Source of the DNA: Pseudomonadota bacterium | Lineage (GTDB): Bacteria; Pseudomonadota; Gammaproteobacteria; Pseudomonadales; Pseudomonadaceae | NCBI GenBank assembly: GCA_023388335.1 | Contig: JAEWGL010000020.1 | Location: forward strand, 1 to 21,352 | Direction: 5' to 3' | Length of the DNA: 21,352 bases | In this document: positions 1-6,131 of the stretch, piece after piece | How the letters are laid out: every line of letters begins with the position of its first letter | How positions within the stretch are numbered: position 1 is the stretch's first letter | Position numbers and translations under genes: made by a program | Notes under the pieces: model-generated | What the model saw: the letters and a program-made list of their open reading frames with translations, nothing else | Database searches by the model: none | Told to the model about the DNA's origin: nothing

Positions 1-987
1 GTGCACTTCGTCAGCGTGCTCCTCGCGGGCTTCGGGCTGGATGCCCAGGCGCTTGAACAGCTGCATGTCCTTGTCCGCCTGCGGGTTGGCGGTGGTCAGG
101 AGTTTCTCGCCATAGAAGATCGAGTTGGCGCCGGCCATGAAGGCCAGGGCCTGCATCTGCTCGTTCATCGCCTCACGGCCGGCCGACAGGCGCACGTGGG
201 ACATGGGCATGAGGATCCGCGCCACGGCGAGCATGCGGATGAAGTCGAAGGGGTCGACCTCCTCGGCATTCTCCAGCGGCGTGCCAGCGACCTTGACCAG
301 CATGTTGATCGGCACCGACTCGGGATGCTCCGGCAGGTTGGCCAGCTGGATCAGCAGCCCGGCGCGGTCGTCCAGCGACTCGCCCATGCCCAGGATGCCC
401 CCCGAGCAGATCTTCATCCCCGCGTCACGCACATAGGCCAGGGTCTGCAGGCGTTCGCCGTAGGTGCGGGTGGTGATGATGCTGCCGTAGAACTCCGGCG
501 AGGTATCCAGGTTGTGGTTGTAGTAGTCCAGCCCGGCCTCGGCCAGGGCCTGGGTCTGCTCTTGGTCGAGCTTGCCCAGGGTCATGCAGGTTTCCAGGCC
601 CAGGGCCTTTACCCCTTTGACCATCTGCAGCACGTAGGGCATGTCCTTGGCGGACGGGTGCTTCCAGGCCGCCCCCATGCAGAAACGCGTCGAGCCAATG
701 GCCTTGGCCCGGACGGCCTCCTCCAGCACTTTCTGCACTTCCATCAGCTTCTGTTTTTCCAGGCCGGTGTTGTAGTGGCCGGACTGCGGACAATATTTGC
801 AATCTTCAGGGCAGGCGCCGGTCTTGATCGACAGCAAGGTCGAGACCTGCACGCGATTGGGGTCGAAGTGCGCGCGATGCACGGACTGCGCCTGGAACAG
901 CAAGTCGTTGAAGGGTTGCTGGAACAGCGCCCGGACCTCGTCCAGCGACCAATCGTGACGTGTTGTAGCAGTTGTGCTGGCGCTCAT
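1..987 (-). CDS. bioB: Biotin synthase BioB (C-terminus cut by window edge)
   Basis: Radical-SAM enzyme that inserts sulfur into dethiobiotin, the last step of biotin synthesis, in the cytoplasm. Translating the minus strand from the ATG at 987 gives 329 residues before the window ends; about 20-25 C-terminal residues should lie outside. The radical-SAM cluster motif CPEDCKYC gives C59, C63 and C66. C103 (RFCMGAAW) and C134 (LETCMTLG) match two known [2Fe-2S] ligands, and the C of KICSGGILGMGE and the R of RLSAGR match the remaining ones. The start is supported by an AAGGAAAC ribosome-binding site just upstream and by the family N-terminus. It is divergent from comF with 89 bp between starts, and a BirA-like operator lies 95-127 bp upstream of its start. 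Other bio genes would be expected off the left edge, which is inference. Confidence 0.97.
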   Translation of the reverse strand, partial: MSASTTATTRHDWSLDEVRALFQQPFNDLLFQAQSVHRAHFDPNRVQVSTLLSIKTGACPEDCKYCPQSGHYNTGLEKQKLMEVQKVLEEAVRAKAIGSTRFCMGAAWKHPSAKDMPYVLQMVKGVKALGLETCMTLGKLDQEQTQALAEAGLDYYNHNLDTSPEFYGSIITTRTYGERLQTLAYVRDAGMKICSGGILGMGESLDDRAGLLIQLANLPEHPESVPINMLVKVAGTPLENAEEVDPFDFIRMLAVARILMPMSHVRLSAGREAMNEQMQALAFMAGANSIFYGEKLLTTANPQADKDMQLFKRLGIQPEAREEHADEVH

Positions 988-1076
988 CGGCGTTTCCTTG
1001 TTTAGGCTCTGACTGGCGCCGGGACAGGAAAGCCCGCCAGCGCATCACGGATAAGTCGCATAGTCGAGGAAGCCTA

Positions 1077-1814
1077 ATGCACTGTCAACCTTGGTTAAAG
1101 GCACTGGTCTACAAGTGTACAAATAGTGATCAGTCTTGTTTGCTCTGCGATGCAGTGGCAGATCAGCCATACCCCTTGTGCAGCGCCTGCGAAACGGAGC
1201 TGCCCTGGCTGGACGAGCAGTGCCAGGTCTGTGCGCTGCCGTTGCCCATGCGCGACCTCACCTGCGGCCAGTGCAGCCGCCGTCGGCCGGCGTATGAACG
1301 GGTCGAGGCCCTCTGGCACTACGGGTTTCCGGTCGACGCGTTGATTACTCGGTTCAAGCACAACAGCCAATGGCCATTGGGCCGGTTGCTCGCGCACCTG
1401 CAAGGCAACGGCTTGCAGCACCGCTTTGCCGAGGGCCTGCCCCGTCCTGACCGGCTATTGCCTGTGCCCCTGGCCCGGCGTCGACTGCGCCAGCGCGGCT
1501 TCAACCAGGCCGGCATGCTCGCGCGCTGGCTGAGCGCCCAACTGGATATCCCCTGTGACGAGCATTTGCTCCAGCGCTCGCGCGAGACACCGGCGCAGCA
1601 GGCGCTCGATGCCCGCGCGCGGCAGCGCAACCTGCGCCAGGCGTTTCGCCTGGGCCGCGCCGAAGCCCTCGATGGCCTGCACCTGGCGCTGGTCGACGAC
1701 GTGCTGACCACCGGCGCCACCGCCCAGGCCCTGGCCAGCCTGCTGCGCCAGGCCGGTGCGCGCCGGGTCGATGTCTACTGCCTGGCGCGTACCCCCAAGC
1801 CTGACAAGGCTTGA
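1077..1814 (+). CDS. comF: ComF family protein, phosphoribosyltransferase-like
   Basis: Cytoplasmic 245-residue protein of the ComF/GntX family, linked in other bacteria to DNA uptake or use of external DNA; its enzymatic substrate is not established. Two zinc-ribbon-like cysteine sets are visible near the N-terminus: C21/C24 with C35/C38, and C49/C52 with C63/C66. A type I phosphoribosyltransferase fold follows, with the PRPP-binding motif VDDVLTTGAT at 206-215. The ATG at 1077 is chosen because GAGGA at 1066-1070 is well spaced. The open frame extends further upstream, but that part overlaps bioB and its promoter region. It is divergent from bioB, and a BirA-like operator sits inside its first codons, so biotin status might also influence it (inference). 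The gene order bioB-comF is, from memory, usual in Pseudomonas. Confidence 0.93.
   Translation: MHCQPWLKALVYKCTNSDQSCLLCDAVADQPYPLCSACETELPWLDEQCQVCALPLPMRDLTCGQCSRRRPAYERVEALWHYGFPVDALITRFKHNSQWPLGRLLAHLQGNGLQHRFAEGLPRPDRLLPVPLARRRLRQRGFNQAGMLARWLSAQLDIPCDEHLLQRSRETPAQQALDARARQRNLRQAFRLGRAEALDGLHLALVDDVLTTGATAQALASLLRQAGARRVDVYCLARTPKPDKA
1082..1114. promoter_or_regulatory. Putative BirA (biotin repressor) operator
   Basis: Two inverted 9-mers, CTGTCAACC (1082-1090) and GGTCTACAA (1106-1114), are separated by exactly 15 bases. The classical proteobacterial BirA site, recalled from the literature, is TTGTAAACC-N14/15-GGTTTACAA; each half here differs at two positions. The site lies upstream of bioB on the minus strand and over codons 2-13 of comF. 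On the minus strand one half contains TTGACA, which could double as the bioB -35 box. Biotin-dependent repression of bioB is the natural reading; an effect on comF is possible. Confidence 0.62.
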
Positions 1815-1876
1815 CTTGACTTACCCTTTAGGGGGCGGCAACGTCGGGGGTGTCTTCGATCGAGCCTGCCCAGATC

Positions 1877-2641
1877 ATGTCCTTGCCGCTTCTGCTCACC
1901 CAGCACATTGCCCGCCGTCCGCAACGCATCGCCTTGCTGCAGCACATCGCCGAGCAAGGCTCGATCACCCGCGCGGCCAAGGCTGCCGGCATCAGCTACA
2001 AAGGCGCCTGGGATGCCATCGATGAGCTCAACAACCTGGCGGCCACGCCGCTGGTCGAACGCAGCACCGGCGGTCGCGGCGGTGGCGGGGCCCGGTTGTC
2101 CAGCGAAGGCGAGCGCGTGCTGCGCCTGTACCAGCGCCTCCAGGCGCTGCAGGCACAGTTCCTCGAAGCCGCCGAAGACGCCAGCGACCTTGACTTGCTC
2201 GGCCGCCTGATGCTGCGCACCAGCGCACGCAATCAGTTGCAAGGCGAAGTCATCGAGCTGCGCCGTGAAGGTCGCCATGACCGCGTCCGCCTGGCGCTTT
2301 CCCGCGAGCTGCGGATCGATGCCCTGATCACCCACGACAGCACTGAACGCCTGGAGCTGATGCCTGGCACCCGGGTAGTGGCCCTGCTCAAGGCCGGTTG
2401 GGTGCAATTGCTCGGCGCGGATGATCTGCCCAGCGATGACTGCAACTGCCTGCACGCCAGGGTCGACGACCTCCTGGCGGACAGCGAAGGTCCCAGCGAA
2501 GTGCGCCTGACACTGGACAACGGCCAGACCCTCTGCGCGTTCGCCGAGGCCGATTGGCTGCACGGACGGCAGGTCGGCGTGGGTGCTGAATTGCGGGTGC
2601 AGTTTCACCCTTCATATGTGTTGCTTGGGGTACCGGTGTAG
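1877..2641 (+). CDS. modE: ModE-like molybdate-responsive transcriptional regulator
   Basis: DNA-binding protein of the ModE family, which senses molybdate and controls molybdate uptake or molybdoenzyme genes. The N-terminal LysR-like winged helix holds GSITRAAKAAGISYKGAWDA around residues 28-47, then the typical TGGRGGGGARLS wing. The C-terminal half is a tandem TOBE (di-MOP) domain with the molybdate motif TSARNQ at 115-120 and a lysine at K172 in LLKAGW, matching the E. coli ligand lysine. The length of 254 residues is normal. The start is uncertain: ATG 1877 fits family N-termini but has no clear ribosome-binding site; an in-frame GTG at 1850 would add nine residues. It lies 62 bp after comF and may be cotranscribed. 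No modABC or molybdoenzyme gene is in the window. Confidence 0.88.
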   Translation: MSLPLLLTQHIARRPQRIALLQHIAEQGSITRAAKAAGISYKGAWDAIDELNNLAATPLVERSTGGRGGGGARLSSEGERVLRLYQRLQALQAQFLEAAEDASDLDLLGRLMLRTSARNQLQGEVIELRREGRHDRVRLALSRELRIDALITHDSTERLELMPGTRVVALLKAGWVQLLGADDLPSDDCNCLHARVDDLLADSEGPSEVRLTLDNGQTLCAFAEADWLHGRQVGVGAELRVQFHPSYVLLGVPV

Positions 2642-2674
2642 GTCGGGTTCGTTAGGGTCGATTTACGCCCACTA

Positions 2675-2786
2675 CCCTCACCCCAGCCCTCTCCCGGAGG
2701 GAGAGGGAGCAATCCGAGGCGTCAGACAGCGCGCGCCCGACCGGATAACGCGATCGGTACCCTCTCCCGCCGGGAGAGGGTGAGGG
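2675..2786. repeat. Nested inverted-repeat (REP/MITE-like) element
   Basis: The ends are CCCTCACCC (2675-2683) and its complement GGGTGAGGG (2778-2786). Just inside each end is a hairpin with arms CCCTCTCCC/GGGAGAGGG (2687-2707 and 2760-2780) and 3-base loops. About 52 bases of unrelated sequence separate the hairpins. Such CCCTCACCC...CCCTCTCCC units are, from general knowledge, frequent intergenic repeats in gammaproteobacteria. No transposase is nearby. Confidence 0.8.
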
Positions 2787-2862
2787 CCAGCGGCGCCGCT
2801 GTACTGTACTCATCCCAGCGCACCCTCTAAAGGCTGGACGGTCTCCTTCTTATAGAACAAAC

Positions 2863-2881
2863 GCTAACTCATTGAGTTAGC
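2863..2881. promoter_or_regulatory. Perfect 19-bp palindrome, possible operator
   Basis: GCTAACTCA-T-TGAGTTAGC is a perfect inverted repeat with one central base. It is AT-richer than its surroundings and lies 158 bp upstream of srkA, 6 bases after a TATAGA -10-like box. It has no T-tract, so a binding site for a dimeric regulator fits better than a terminator. The regulator is unknown. Confidence 0.5.
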
Positions 2882-3038
2882 TGAACCTGTGGGCTGGGTG
2901 GGCTCCCACAGGTATGTGGGCATCAGAGACATGTTCTCTGCGCGACAACGCAGCCCAGCGGGCGGAGTGGACTCCCATAATGCGTTTGCCCACCTCATCT
3001 TGGGATACCATGGCCTAACCCCACGATCAGGAACGACC

Positions 3039-4013
3039 ATGTCCCACCCCTTCGACACCCTCACCCCCGACCTGGTCCTGGACGCCGTGGAGAGCCTGGG
3101 CTTTCTCAGCGACGCCCGGGTCCTGGCACTGAACAGCTATGAGAACCGGGTCTATCAGATCGGCATCGAAGGGGAGCAGCCGCTGATCGCTAAGTTTTAC
3201 CGCCCCGGACGCTGGAGCGATGCCGCGATTCTAGAGGAGCACCAGTACAGCGCCGAACTGGCCGACTGCGAGGTCCCGGTCGTTGCGCCATTGCAGCACC
3301 AGGGCCAGACCCTGTTCGAGCACGCAGGCTTTCGCTTCACGCTGTTCCCGCGCCGTGGCGGTCGCGCGCCCGAGCCTGGCAACCTCGATCAGCTCTATCG
3401 CCTGGGTCAGTTGTTAGGCCGCCTGCACGCCGTAGGCGCCACGCGGCCGTTCGAGCACCGCGAAGCACTGACCATCAGTAACTTCGGACACGCTTCGCTG
3501 GAAACCCTGCTGACCGGCAACTTCGTCCCCAAAGCCCTGCTGCCAGCCTTCGAGTCAGTGGCGCGCGACGTGCTCAAGCGGGTCGAAGCCGCCTATGCCC
3601 GAACCCCGCACCAAGTCATCCGTCTGCACGGCGACTGCCACCCAGGCAACATGATGTGCCGCGACGAGGCCTATCACATCGTCGATCTGGATGACTGTCG
3701 CATGGGCCCTGCCGTGCAGGACCTGTGGATGATGCTCGCCGGCAACCGCGAAGAGCGCCTGGGACAACTGGCCGAACTGATGGACGGCTACAACGAGTTC
3801 CACGACTTCGACCCGCGTCAGCTGGCGCTGATCGAGCCCCTGCGGGCCCTACGCCAGCTGCACTACAGCGCCTGGCTGGCGCGGCGCTGGGATGATCCGG
3901 CGTTCCCGCGCAGCTTCCCGTGGTTTGGCCAGGAACGTTACTGGGGTGACCAGATTCTTGCCCTGCGCGAACAGATGGCCGCGCTGGACGAGCCGCCGCT
4001 GAAATTGTTCTAG
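3039..4013 (+). CDS. srkA: Stress response serine/threonine kinase SrkA (YihE/RdoA)
   Basis: Cytoplasmic protein kinase of the SrkA (YihE/RdoA) family with an aminoglycoside-phosphotransferase/choline-kinase fold; in E. coli it protects cells during oxidative and envelope stress. The 324 residues begin MSHPFDTLTPD. LNSYENRVYQIG forms the nucleotide loop and IAKFYRPGRW carries the ATP lysine. The catalytic loop HGDCHPGNMM starts at H197 with D199 and N204, and the metal-binding DLDD starts at D216. Length and order fit the family throughout. ATG 3039 has CAGGAACG just upstream; the open frame continues upstream only into repeat sequence. It precedes rarD by 64 bp in the same direction. The dsbA often next to srkA in enterobacteria is absent. 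Confidence 0.94.
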   Translation: MSHPFDTLTPDLVLDAVESLGFLSDARVLALNSYENRVYQIGIEGEQPLIAKFYRPGRWSDAAILEEHQYSAELADCEVPVVAPLQHQGQTLFEHAGFRFTLFPRRGGRAPEPGNLDQLYRLGQLLGRLHAVGATRPFEHREALTISNFGHASLETLLTGNFVPKALLPAFESVARDVLKRVEAAYARTPHQVIRLHGDCHPGNMMCRDEAYHIVDLDDCRMGPAVQDLWMMLAGNREERLGQLAELMDGYNEFHDFDPRQLALIEPLRALRQLHYSAWLARRWDDPAFPRSFPWFGQERYWGDQILALREQMAALDEPPLKLF

Positions 4014-4032
4014 AAGCCCACGCTAGTCTGTC

Positions 4033-4038
4033 TACAAT
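4033..4038 (+). promoter_or_regulatory. Possible -10 box for rarD
   Basis: TACAAT matches five of six sigma-70 -10 positions and lies 40 bases before the rarD start. No convincing -35 hexamer is found 16-18 bases upstream, so rarD may be read mainly from srkA. Confidence 0.3.
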
Positions 4039-4077
4039 AGGCGTCGCTGTACTTAGCTACCTAAGCAAGGAATCTAC

Positions 4078-4965
4078 ATGCACGCCGCAAACCCGCGTCG
4101 CGGGTACATCCTGGGCCTGACGGCCTACATCATCTGGGGTCTGTTCCCGCTCTACTTCAAAGCACTGCAAAGCGTCCCGGCGGTCGAGATCATCGTCCAC
4201 CGGGTGCTCTGGTCCGCCTTGTTCGGCTCCATCCTGCTGTTTTTCTGGAAACACCCAGGCTGGTGGCGCGAGCTTCGACAAAACCCCCGCCGCCTGGCGA
4301 TCCTCGCCCTGAGTGGCTCGCTGATCGCCGGCAACTGGCTGACCTATGTGTGGTCGGTGAACAATGGTCGAATGCTCGAAGCGAGCCTGGGCTACTACAT
4401 CAACCCGCTGATCAACGTCCTGCTGGGCATGCTACTGCTGGGTGAGCGCCTGCGCCGCCTGCAATGGATCGCCGTCGGCCTGGCGACGCTCGGTGTCGCC
4501 CAGCAGGTATGGCAAGTCGGCAGCTTGCCGTGGGTGTCACTGGTGCTGGCGTTAAGCTTCGGTTTCTACGGCTTGATCCGCAAACAGGCGCCGGTGGCAG
4601 CCTTGCCGGGCCTGGTCGTGGAAACCTGGATGCTGGTGCCGTTGGCCGCGGCCTGGCTGCTGATGCACCCCAGCGCCGGCAGCGCCCAGACGGACTTCTA
4701 CACCAGCAGCGAGGCACTGTGGCTGATAGCGGCCGGCCCCGTGACCCTGGTGCCTCTGGTGTGCTTCAACGCCGCCGCCCGCCAACTGCCCTACACCACC
4801 CTGGGCTTTTTGCAGTACCTGGCACCGACCCTGGTGCTGCTGCAAGCGGTACTGCTGTTTGGCGAGCATCTATCATCCAGCACCTTGGTGGCGTTCATGT
4901 TCATCTGGGCAGGCCTTGCCCTCTACAGTGTGGATGCCTGGGTCAGTTTGCGTCGTCGCAGCTGA
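4078..4965 (+). CDS. rarD: RarD, EamA-family inner-membrane transporter
   Basis: Polytopic inner-membrane protein of the drug/metabolite transporter superfamily (EamA, RarD subfamily). The name comes from chloramphenicol sensitivity in Pseudomonas; the physiological substrate is not known. The 295 residues hold about ten hydrophobic segments in two repeats, starting with GYILGLTAYIIWGLFPLYFK, typical of RarD. HRVLWSALFG and NWLTYVWSVNNGRMLEASLG are hallmark sequences, and the second half has QYLAPTLVLL and FMFIWAGLALYSVDA. The ATG at 4078 follows AAGGAATCTAC. It lies 64 bp after srkA. Its 3' end faces the convergent gcvR-like gene. Confidence 0.93.
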   Translation: MHAANPRRGYILGLTAYIIWGLFPLYFKALQSVPAVEIIVHRVLWSALFGSILLFFWKHPGWWRELRQNPRRLAILALSGSLIAGNWLTYVWSVNNGRMLEASLGYYINPLINVLLGMLLLGERLRRLQWIAVGLATLGVAQQVWQVGSLPWVSLVLALSFGFYGLIRKQAPVAALPGLVVETWMLVPLAAAWLLMHPSAGSAQTDFYTSSEALWLIAAGPVTLVPLVCFNAAARQLPYTTLGFLQYLAPTLVLLQAVLLFGEHLSSSTLVAFMFIWAGLALYSVDAWVSLRRRS

Positions 4966-4966
4966 T

Positions 4967-5013
4967 CAAAAAACGCACAAAACTCTGCAGGCCATGCCGT
5001 TCGTGGCCTGCAG
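4967..5013 (-). terminator. Factor-independent terminator, minus strand
   Basis: A perfect 10-bp stem (CTGCAGGCCA 4985-4994 with TGGCCTGCAG 5004-5013, 9-base loop) is followed on the minus strand by AGTTTTGTGCGTTTTTTG, a good U-tract. It would end the gcvR-like transcript about 170 bases past its stop codon. On the plus strand no T-run follows, so it is weaker for rarD. Confidence 0.7.
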
Positions 5014-5028
5014 CAAGGTCTCCAGAGG

Positions 5029-5150
5029 TTATCCACACCCTGGTCCCCGCGCTTTGTGCACAAGCACCTGAGTCTTGGGTATTTTTTGCTCAAAGCCCGC
5101 CAGTCCACGCGTCCATTGGCCCGGCCCCAAGCCTCCCCAGCTTATCCACA
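5029..5150 (+). other. Cluster of DnaA boxes
   Basis: TTATCCACA occurs twice on the plus strand, at 5029-5037 and 5142-5150, each a perfect match to the DnaA box TTATNCACA. Between them TTGTGCACA (5054-5062) differs at one position and lies in the palindrome TTGTGCACAA. A short AT-rich run, GTATTTTTTGC, lies in between. No replication gene is near, so this is not evidently oriC; a DnaA-titrating or DnaA-regulated site is possible. Confidence 0.6.
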
Positions 5151-5180
5151 GGCCAGTCCCCGCGGTCAGGGGATAACACC

Positions 5181-5699
5181 CTACTCCTGTGGACGTAGTG
5201 TCAACTCTACCATCAGGTCATCGGCCAAGGCCTCCAGGCGCTCTTGCAGCGTGTCGAGCGACAAGGTCAGGGGCAATGCCAGCAGAGCATCGGCATGGAA
5301 CAGCGGCTCGCTGCTCATCGGTGCCGGCAGCACTTGCGTGGTGAACCGCTCAAGGTTGACGCCCAGCTCGGCCAATAGCCGGGTGATGTCACGTACGATA
5401 CCCGGACGGTCGTTGCCGACAAGCTCCATGGCGATCGGCTTCCAGGTGCAGGAGGGTTCGATGCCGCTTTCGGCAATCAGCACCCGGATGTCATGGCTGA
5501 TCAGCGCTTGCAGCCCTGCGATCAGCCCAGCGTATGACTCGGCAGGCACCGCCACGCGCAAGATCCCCGCGAACTGGCCGGCCATGCGCGACATGCGGCT
5601 TTCCAGCCAGTTGCCATTGTGCTCGGCAATGCATTGGGCGATACGTTCGACCTGGCCGGCCTTGTCAGGAGCAATCACAGTGAGTACAAGATGATCCAC
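5181..5699 (-). CDS. gcvR: GcvR-like double ACT-domain regulator
   Basis: Cytoplasmic 172-residue protein of the GcvR type. In E. coli GcvR binds GcvA and represses the glycine cleavage genes when glycine is absent. Two ACT domains are visible: one near residues 4-75, beginning LVLTVIAPDKAGQVERIAQC, and a second near 90-165 with MELVGNDRPGIVRDITRLLA, the classic ACT glycine loop. No DNA-binding domain is seen. The start is GTG 5699 with AAGAGGAC upstream at good spacing. A TATACT -10-like box lies at 5754-5759 on the minus strand. No gcvA or gcv operon is adjacent, so the target is inferred from family only; it could control another amino-acid response. It is divergent from glcB across 432 bp. 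Confidence 0.82.
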   Translation of the reverse strand: MDHLVLTVIAPDKAGQVERIAQCIAEHNGNWLESRMSRMAGQFAGILRVAVPAESYAGLIAGLQALISHDIRVLIAESGIEPSCTWKPIAMELVGNDRPGIVRDITRLLAELGVNLERFTTQVLPAPMSSEPLFHADALLALPLTLSLDTLQERLEALADDLMVELTLRPQE

Positions 5700-5878
5700 G
5701 AGCCCGTCCTCTTGGGTAAACCGTCATCGCGAGCAAAATCAGCGCGCCGGGAAAGTATAGGCAAGGCGCGGCATCCTGCCGCAGGAGCAACGCAACACAA
5801 ATCGTGTACTGTTTTAAGATTTATCTGGAACAATCATCGGGTTTTTTGCGAACATACCTACTCCCAGCGTGACCCTAC

Positions 5879-5894
5879 GCGACCAACTGGTCGC
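5879..5894. promoter_or_regulatory. Inverted repeat, possible regulator site upstream of glcB
   Basis: GCGACCA-AC-TGGTCGC is a perfect 7-bp inverted repeat with a 2-base centre. It lies 23 bases upstream of a possible -35 box at 5918. The position suits an activator such as a GntR-type glycolate or glyoxylate regulator, but the protein is not identifiable from sequence. Confidence 0.4.
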
Positions 5895-5917
5895 AGAACG
5901 ACGATTTTAGTCTGGTT

Positions 5918-5945
5918 TTCACAAGCGCGGCGCGTCCTGTAGTAT
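5918..5945 (+). promoter_or_regulatory. Possible sigma-70 promoter for glcB
   Basis: TTCACA (5918-5923, five of six -35 matches) and TAGTAT (5940-5945, four of six -10 matches) are 16 bases apart. Transcription would start near 5952 and give a leader of about 180 bases that contains the hairpin at 6013-6029. Confidence 0.4.
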
Positions 5946-6012
5946 TCGGCAGCGCGGACTACAAACGTCGTTTCGATGTCTGCCATGGCGCCTGTGAAAA
6001 TACGCAATCGCT

Positions 6013-6029
6013 TGCCAGCCCAGCTGGCA
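6013..6029 (+). promoter_or_regulatory. Hairpin in the glcB leader
   Basis: TGCCAGC-CCA-GCTGGCA is a perfect 7-bp stem, extendable by a G-U and a C-G pair to 6011-6031. No T-tract follows, so it is not a simple terminator. It may be a leader structure or a protein site. Confidence 0.35.
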
Positions 6030-6131
6030 GGTCGCACCCAGCCGCCCTCGGGCATGCACTGGTGCCGTGTTTAGAGAAGCGCCACAGGCTTAATACGATG
6101 AGCGAAATAGCTGAGCAGAGTGAGGCAAGCA

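Larger units (their letters stand above)
2642..3038. other. Gene-free, repeat-rich intergenic region
   Basis: The 397 bases between modE and srkA contain no convincing gene. They hold the 112-bp inverted-repeat element at 2675-2786, the 19-bp palindrome at 2863-2881, an 8-bp stem with an 11-base loop (CCTGTGGG 2886-2893 with CCCACAGG 2905-2912) and a 6-bp stem CAGAGA/TCTCTG at 2924-2940. A TATAGA at 2851-2856 is a possible -10 box, but no matching -35 was found. Short open frames here look random. Confidence 0.75.
5700..6131. other. Long divergent control region, gcvR to glcB
   Basis: The 432 bases between the two starts contain no supported gene. Visible signals are the minus-strand -10-like box at 5754-5759 and a small hairpin GCGGCA-TCC-TGCCGC at 5768-5782. 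A 16-bp inverted repeat lies at 5879-5894, a possible glcB promoter at 5918-5945 and a hairpin at 6013-6029. The AT content is highest around 5800-5850, as is usual for promoters. Short open frames on both strands lack ribosome-binding sites and family features. Confidence 0.7.

Noticed and set aside
1..1005. Long plus-strand open frame of 334 codons at the left edge
   Set aside because: It is antisense to bioB, whose minus-strand translation carries all the expected cysteine motifs. The plus-strand product is low-complexity His/Gln/Arg/Gly sequence typical of antisense frames in high-GC genes.
2675..2786. Insertion sequence
   Set aside because: Only 112 bp long with no transposase frame and no clear target duplication; a non-autonomous repeat is the most that can be said.
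2864..3064. Small minus-strand open frame of 66 codons upstream of srkA
   Set aside because: It runs through palindromic repeats and the srkA start and has no family features.
5029..5150. Chromosomal replication origin
   Set aside because: Two perfect DnaA boxes and a short AT-run are not enough. There is no dnaA, rpmH, dnaN or gidA nearby, and no AT-rich 13-mer array is visible.
5056..5694. Plus-strand open frame of 212 codons opposite gcvR
   Set aside because: Ser/Arg-rich antisense product with no ribosome-binding site. The minus strand encodes two clear ACT domains.
5619..6055. Small open frames on both strands in the gcvR-glcB gap
   Set aside because: No ribosome-binding sites, unusual composition and overlap with promoter-like sequence.
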